A DNA stretch of 37,165 nt from CAIWHR01 sp035541655 (lineage in GTDB: Bacteria > Pseudomonadota > Gammaproteobacteria > Burkholderiales > Casimicrobiaceae): the NCBI GenBank assembly GCA_035541655.1, contig DATKMY010000126.1, positions 1 through 37,165 of the forward strand. Reading direction: 5' to 3'. Positions 35,901 through 37,165 of this stretch are shown here, one piece after another. Made by a program: the position numbers and the translations under genes. Numbering within the stretch: the stretch's first letter is position 1; every line of letters starts with the position of its first letter. The notes beneath the pieces are model-generated. The model was not told the origin of the DNA and ran no database searches. It saw only the letters and a list, made by a program, of their open reading frames with translations.

Positions 35901-36099
35901 CAACAAGGTCGGCCAAATCATGGGAATCAGAACGATTGCGGAGTCCGTGGAAAACGCGGAAACACTTGCCATCCTGCGGGCGATCGGCGTCGACTACGCC
36001 CAAGGCTTCGGCATTTCCCGACCGCAAGTGTTCATCATGCCGCAACCTTCCGATCTCGGTGTCACGTACGAACGTACAGTCAACATTGGACGGGCGTGA
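32935..36099 (+). CDS. APC-permease / HAMP-like / GGDEF / EAL fusion protein
   Basis: 1054 residues. Residues ~15-445 are a complete APC-superfamily amino-acid permease-like domain with about 12 membrane helices (TM1 LGWVAATALAMGGSNQSLF; GFAAPAFEAAVCHVGEMSNPNRNVPRA is a typical APC loop after TM6). Two more helices (~465-525) lead to a HAMP-like linker (~525-610) with SGDEVGAMAASVNVLQ. The GGDEF domain (~614-775) has an intact GGDEF at 691-695 and an I-site RNRD at 682-685, so it should make c-di-GMP and be product-inhibited. The EAL domain (~800-1045) has ELL for EAL (Glu823) and keeps Asn884, Glu916, Asp946-Asp947, Lys967, Glu1003 and Gln1023, so it should also hydrolyse c-di-GMP. ATG 32935 follows GGGGAGG. 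Single-gene unit; ligand unknown. Confidence 0.9.
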   Translation: MGSARDAGGAGPADHPRTLGWVAATALAMGGSNQSLFLIAALFAGQGDIPGQGSAAVPLLIIGLLLAWVAAPGWTELVLMYPKRVGGIAATCAEAFRPYNPVLANLTGVCYWWGWVPTCGLTAIFSGAAIHEWYLPDVPVTVISCALVLFFAAVNLCGVKWAGRLAIPIATASGLLALISALAPIAAGEVDWQQATSFHLTVPFEGWFGELTGFMAGLYLIGFAAPAFEAAVCHVGEMSNPNRNVPRAMFASAAMASLYFIVLPIVWLGVLGPAQLGNDLMLILGPTFAPVFGSFAKAAAIWFMMFNMFHGTLQPLAGATRTISQLAEDGLLPRALMKRSRTDAPWVSTCLTAGMAVFFLLLGDPIWLVAAANFTYLIGICLPNVAVWLLRRNQPEGLRPYRAPRGMIVAGLAAAAIWIVTAVLGFQQFGMTTVLVGVLFAYSGSVLYAWRRFSDRRREGLPGVANTLHIKLTGAMLLVLAFDGAGYLLAVTSLPHQSSALVSILEDIFVAVAILSISVGLVLPGILAHAMVQVSEAATAMSKGAMASFSNALLALGRGDLDAAHARVDVVPVRVHSGDEVGAMAASVNVLQEDIARAAGSLDRAREELRVARHDALTGLITRREFERRLDAALAKTRAGHRWYALLYLDLDHFKVVNDTCGHAAGDELLRQITGVLRAIVRNRDSVARLGGDEFAMLLDDCPPQSAERIAQDLLEAVQGFSFASGENIFKIGCSIGLVTFCDSSVGLLELMRTSDDACYIAKKKGRNRVQIYQPADTEVAARQGELDWVGRLRLALHERRFCLYAQEIVVVSATRQRERRQELLVRMVDEEGGLVNPMAFIPVAERYNLMPAIDRLVIATSFEEIASIISREGPVEPHRWAINLSGASLGEDDFLRFVRTQFETVGVPYAAICFEITETAAIASFARATQFIHELKMLGCGFALDDFGSGLSSFGYLKHLPVAYLKIDGVFVRDIADDPVDRAMVEAINKVGQIMGIRTIAESVENAETLAILRAIGVDYAQGFGISRPQVFIMPQPSDLGVTYERTVNIGRA

Positions 36100-36464
36100 A
36101 TGCGGCCTTCAGTTGTGTTGCCTAACCGGGGTTGGGTGCTGCCGTGCCCGCGCCTACAGCGTTCGCGCCTCATAGCGGACACTCGCAACGCTTTGGGCTT
36201 TCGGTTGCGAGTCCCGGCACGAAAACCTGCCTGTTGAAAGTGGCTCACCGCGACGCCTACCTTTTTTCCTGCTTCGAGCGCCACGCGCGTGCGCCCGTGA
36301 CGGCCACGGTCCGTTGGGCCCGCCGCGGCCGAACTGGCGCCGGCGGCGCGGTGATCCTCAACGCGCGCCTGCGATCCGGCAATTACCACCCACACCGATC
36401 CGGCAACTTGCTCTGCGCTGTCGGGACGCTTCGATTCGCGCCGGTTTGGCTATGCCAACGAAAT

Positions 36465-36580
36465 ATGGTCGCACTGCAGGCGCACTCCATTGCGACCACA
36501 GTGCGACTTGACCCTTTCCCCAACCAGCCCAGCACTGTCGAACGCGTACCGGGGTCGCACTCCAGGGGGATGCGACCATC
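36465..36580. repeat. Cluster of GGTCGCAC / TGCGACC inverted repeats
   Basis: GGTCGCAC occurs at 36467-36474 and 36553-36560. Each copy is followed by the inverted TGCGACCA (36491-36498 and 36571-36578), and GTCGCACTG (36468-36476) also pairs with CAGTGCGAC (36499-36507). ATGGTCGCA (36465-36473) is the exact reverse complement of TGCGACCAT (36571-36579), so the whole 115-base block is bounded by a 9-bp inverted repeat. No gene overlaps it. Confidence 0.65.
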
Positions 36581-36745
36581 CTGAACATCGCCCGATCTCA
36601 ATCGGAATAGAACCCGAGGGAATCACATCCCCCGCCACTGTCAAGCCTGGCGCGGCGTTGCGTGGCATTGCGGCCGCGAAGGAAACCTGTTCGGGCACCA
36701 ATTAGGACGAATCTTGTTTGTCAAGCCGACTTTGCCGCGTCACTC

Positions 36746-36773
36746 TTGACGCGTTCATCGCGCTCGCTATACT
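36746..36773 (+). promoter_or_regulatory. Strong sigma-70-like promoter without an evident gene
   Basis: TTGACG (36746-36751), 16-base spacer, TATACT (36768-36773). The predicted transcript starts near 36780 and would begin with several small hairpins (CTGTTC/GAACAG, CTCGG/CCGAG, CGGGC/GCCCG) but no recognisable gene. Confidence 0.5.
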
Positions 36774-37165
36774 CATGACGCTGCTTGTTCCTGTTCATCG
36801 CGAACAGATCTCGGAGATGAACACCGAGCGTTGCGGGCGTTAACCGCCTCACGCAGTGCCGGGCCTTAGAGCCCGTATCTCAAGGTCGCGGTAGCGGCCT
36901 TTGCCACCGATCCACGAATCGCCGCCTTTAGAGCGCGATTCGCATCAGCGATGGGCCAGACCCTTCGCTGCATCGACCTGATCGATGCCGACCTTTGCTT
37001 CTCGAAGTTGTTTCTTCCTGCGTACGAGTGATGCGCTCGATGTGAGCGCTCGGCGTGGCGTCGCGTTGCCCTTGAGGCTTCGCACCCACCGCTAAGTACG
37101 CGAACGATCAGACGGCCTGGTGGCAGGGCCGAGGATGCGATCGTGGAAGAGACATCCCCTACAGA

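Larger units (their letters stand above)
36100..37165. other. Gene-poor stretch to the window end
   Basis: No supported gene. Open frames (for example 36132-36584) have shadow-like composition and no ribosome site. It contains the GGTCGCAC repeat cluster at 36465-36580 and a promoter-like site at 36746-36773. Downstream of that promoter a frame at ~36869-37031 reads SPYLKVAVAAFATDPRIAAF... without a start codon and may be a decayed gene fragment. Strand and identity are unclear. Confidence 0.5.

Noticed and set aside
36132..36584. 150-codon plus-strand frame after the permease fusion
   Set aside because: No ribosome site, no recognisable motif, and it runs through the palindromic repeat block.
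36775..36843. 22-codon leader-peptide-like frame (MTLLVPVHREQ...)
   Set aside because: Its ATG lies only two bases after the -10 hexamer, upstream of the expected transcript start, and has no ribosome site.
28816..37165. CRISPR array, transposase or second att copy in the integrated region
   Set aside because: No regularly spaced repeats, no transposase-like frame and no second copy of the tRNA-Ser 3' end were seen by eye.

Overview
The window is a GC-rich chromosomal segment, most likely from a betaproteobacterium (Burkholderiales-like). This rests on the core order carA-carB-greA / yhbY / rlmE-ftsH-folP-glmM, on a formate dehydrogenase cluster carrying DUF3305 and DUF3306 proteins, and on FtsH and RelA sequences of betaproteobacterial type. 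No rRNA or CRISPR is present. Species cannot be told from the sequence alone.

Layout. (1) 1-12541 is conserved housekeeping DNA: carbamoyl-phosphate synthetase (carA, cut by the window edge, and carB) coupled to greA; yhbY on the opposite strand, divergent from rlmE; then ftsH, an intrinsic terminator, folP, glmM and relA. (2) 12583-14777, minus strand, is a chromate-resistance pair: a rhodanese-ChrB fusion protein and the ChrA transporter, overlapping by four bases and preceded by their own TTGACA promoter. (3) 14919-18831, minus strand, is a molybdenum-cofactor and formate dehydrogenase maturation operon, moaA-fdhD-mobA-moeA. (4) 18967-28594, plus strand and divergent from (3), is a formate dehydrogenase operon: DUF3305, DUF3306, a large multi-cluster ferredoxin, a TorD-like chaperone, a small Tat-signal protein, the Mo/W catalytic subunit with Cys in place of selenocysteine, the four-cluster iron-sulfur subunit, a small lipoprotein, the cytochrome b subunit, and an exported Ala/Lys-rich protein, closed by a 12-bp terminator. 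Regions 3 and 4 work together: MoaA, MoeA and MobA make the bis-MGD cofactor, FdhD and the TorD-like protein help load it, and electrons from formate pass through FeS and haem to the membrane.

(5) At 28728-28815 a tRNA-Ser(CGA) gene marks an abrupt change. Immediately downstream lie a tyrosine integrase and a DUF4224 protein, i.e. the int end of an element integrated at the tRNA 3' end. Beyond it the DNA has lower GC and long gene-poor stretches (30135-31278, 32577-32934, 36100-37165), with three isolated genes: a SixA-type phosphohistidine phosphatase, a Nudix hydrolase with an expanded Nudix box, and a 1054-residue protein.

That last protein (32935-36099) is the most unusual item: a complete APC-superfamily amino-acid permease-like membrane domain fused to a HAMP-like linker, an intact GGDEF domain with an I-site, and an EAL domain retaining the usual catalytic residues. 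It looks like a transporter-type sensor that sets cyclic di-GMP level in response to a transported or bound solute. The distal attachment site of the element was not found in the window, so whether this gene belongs to the element is open.
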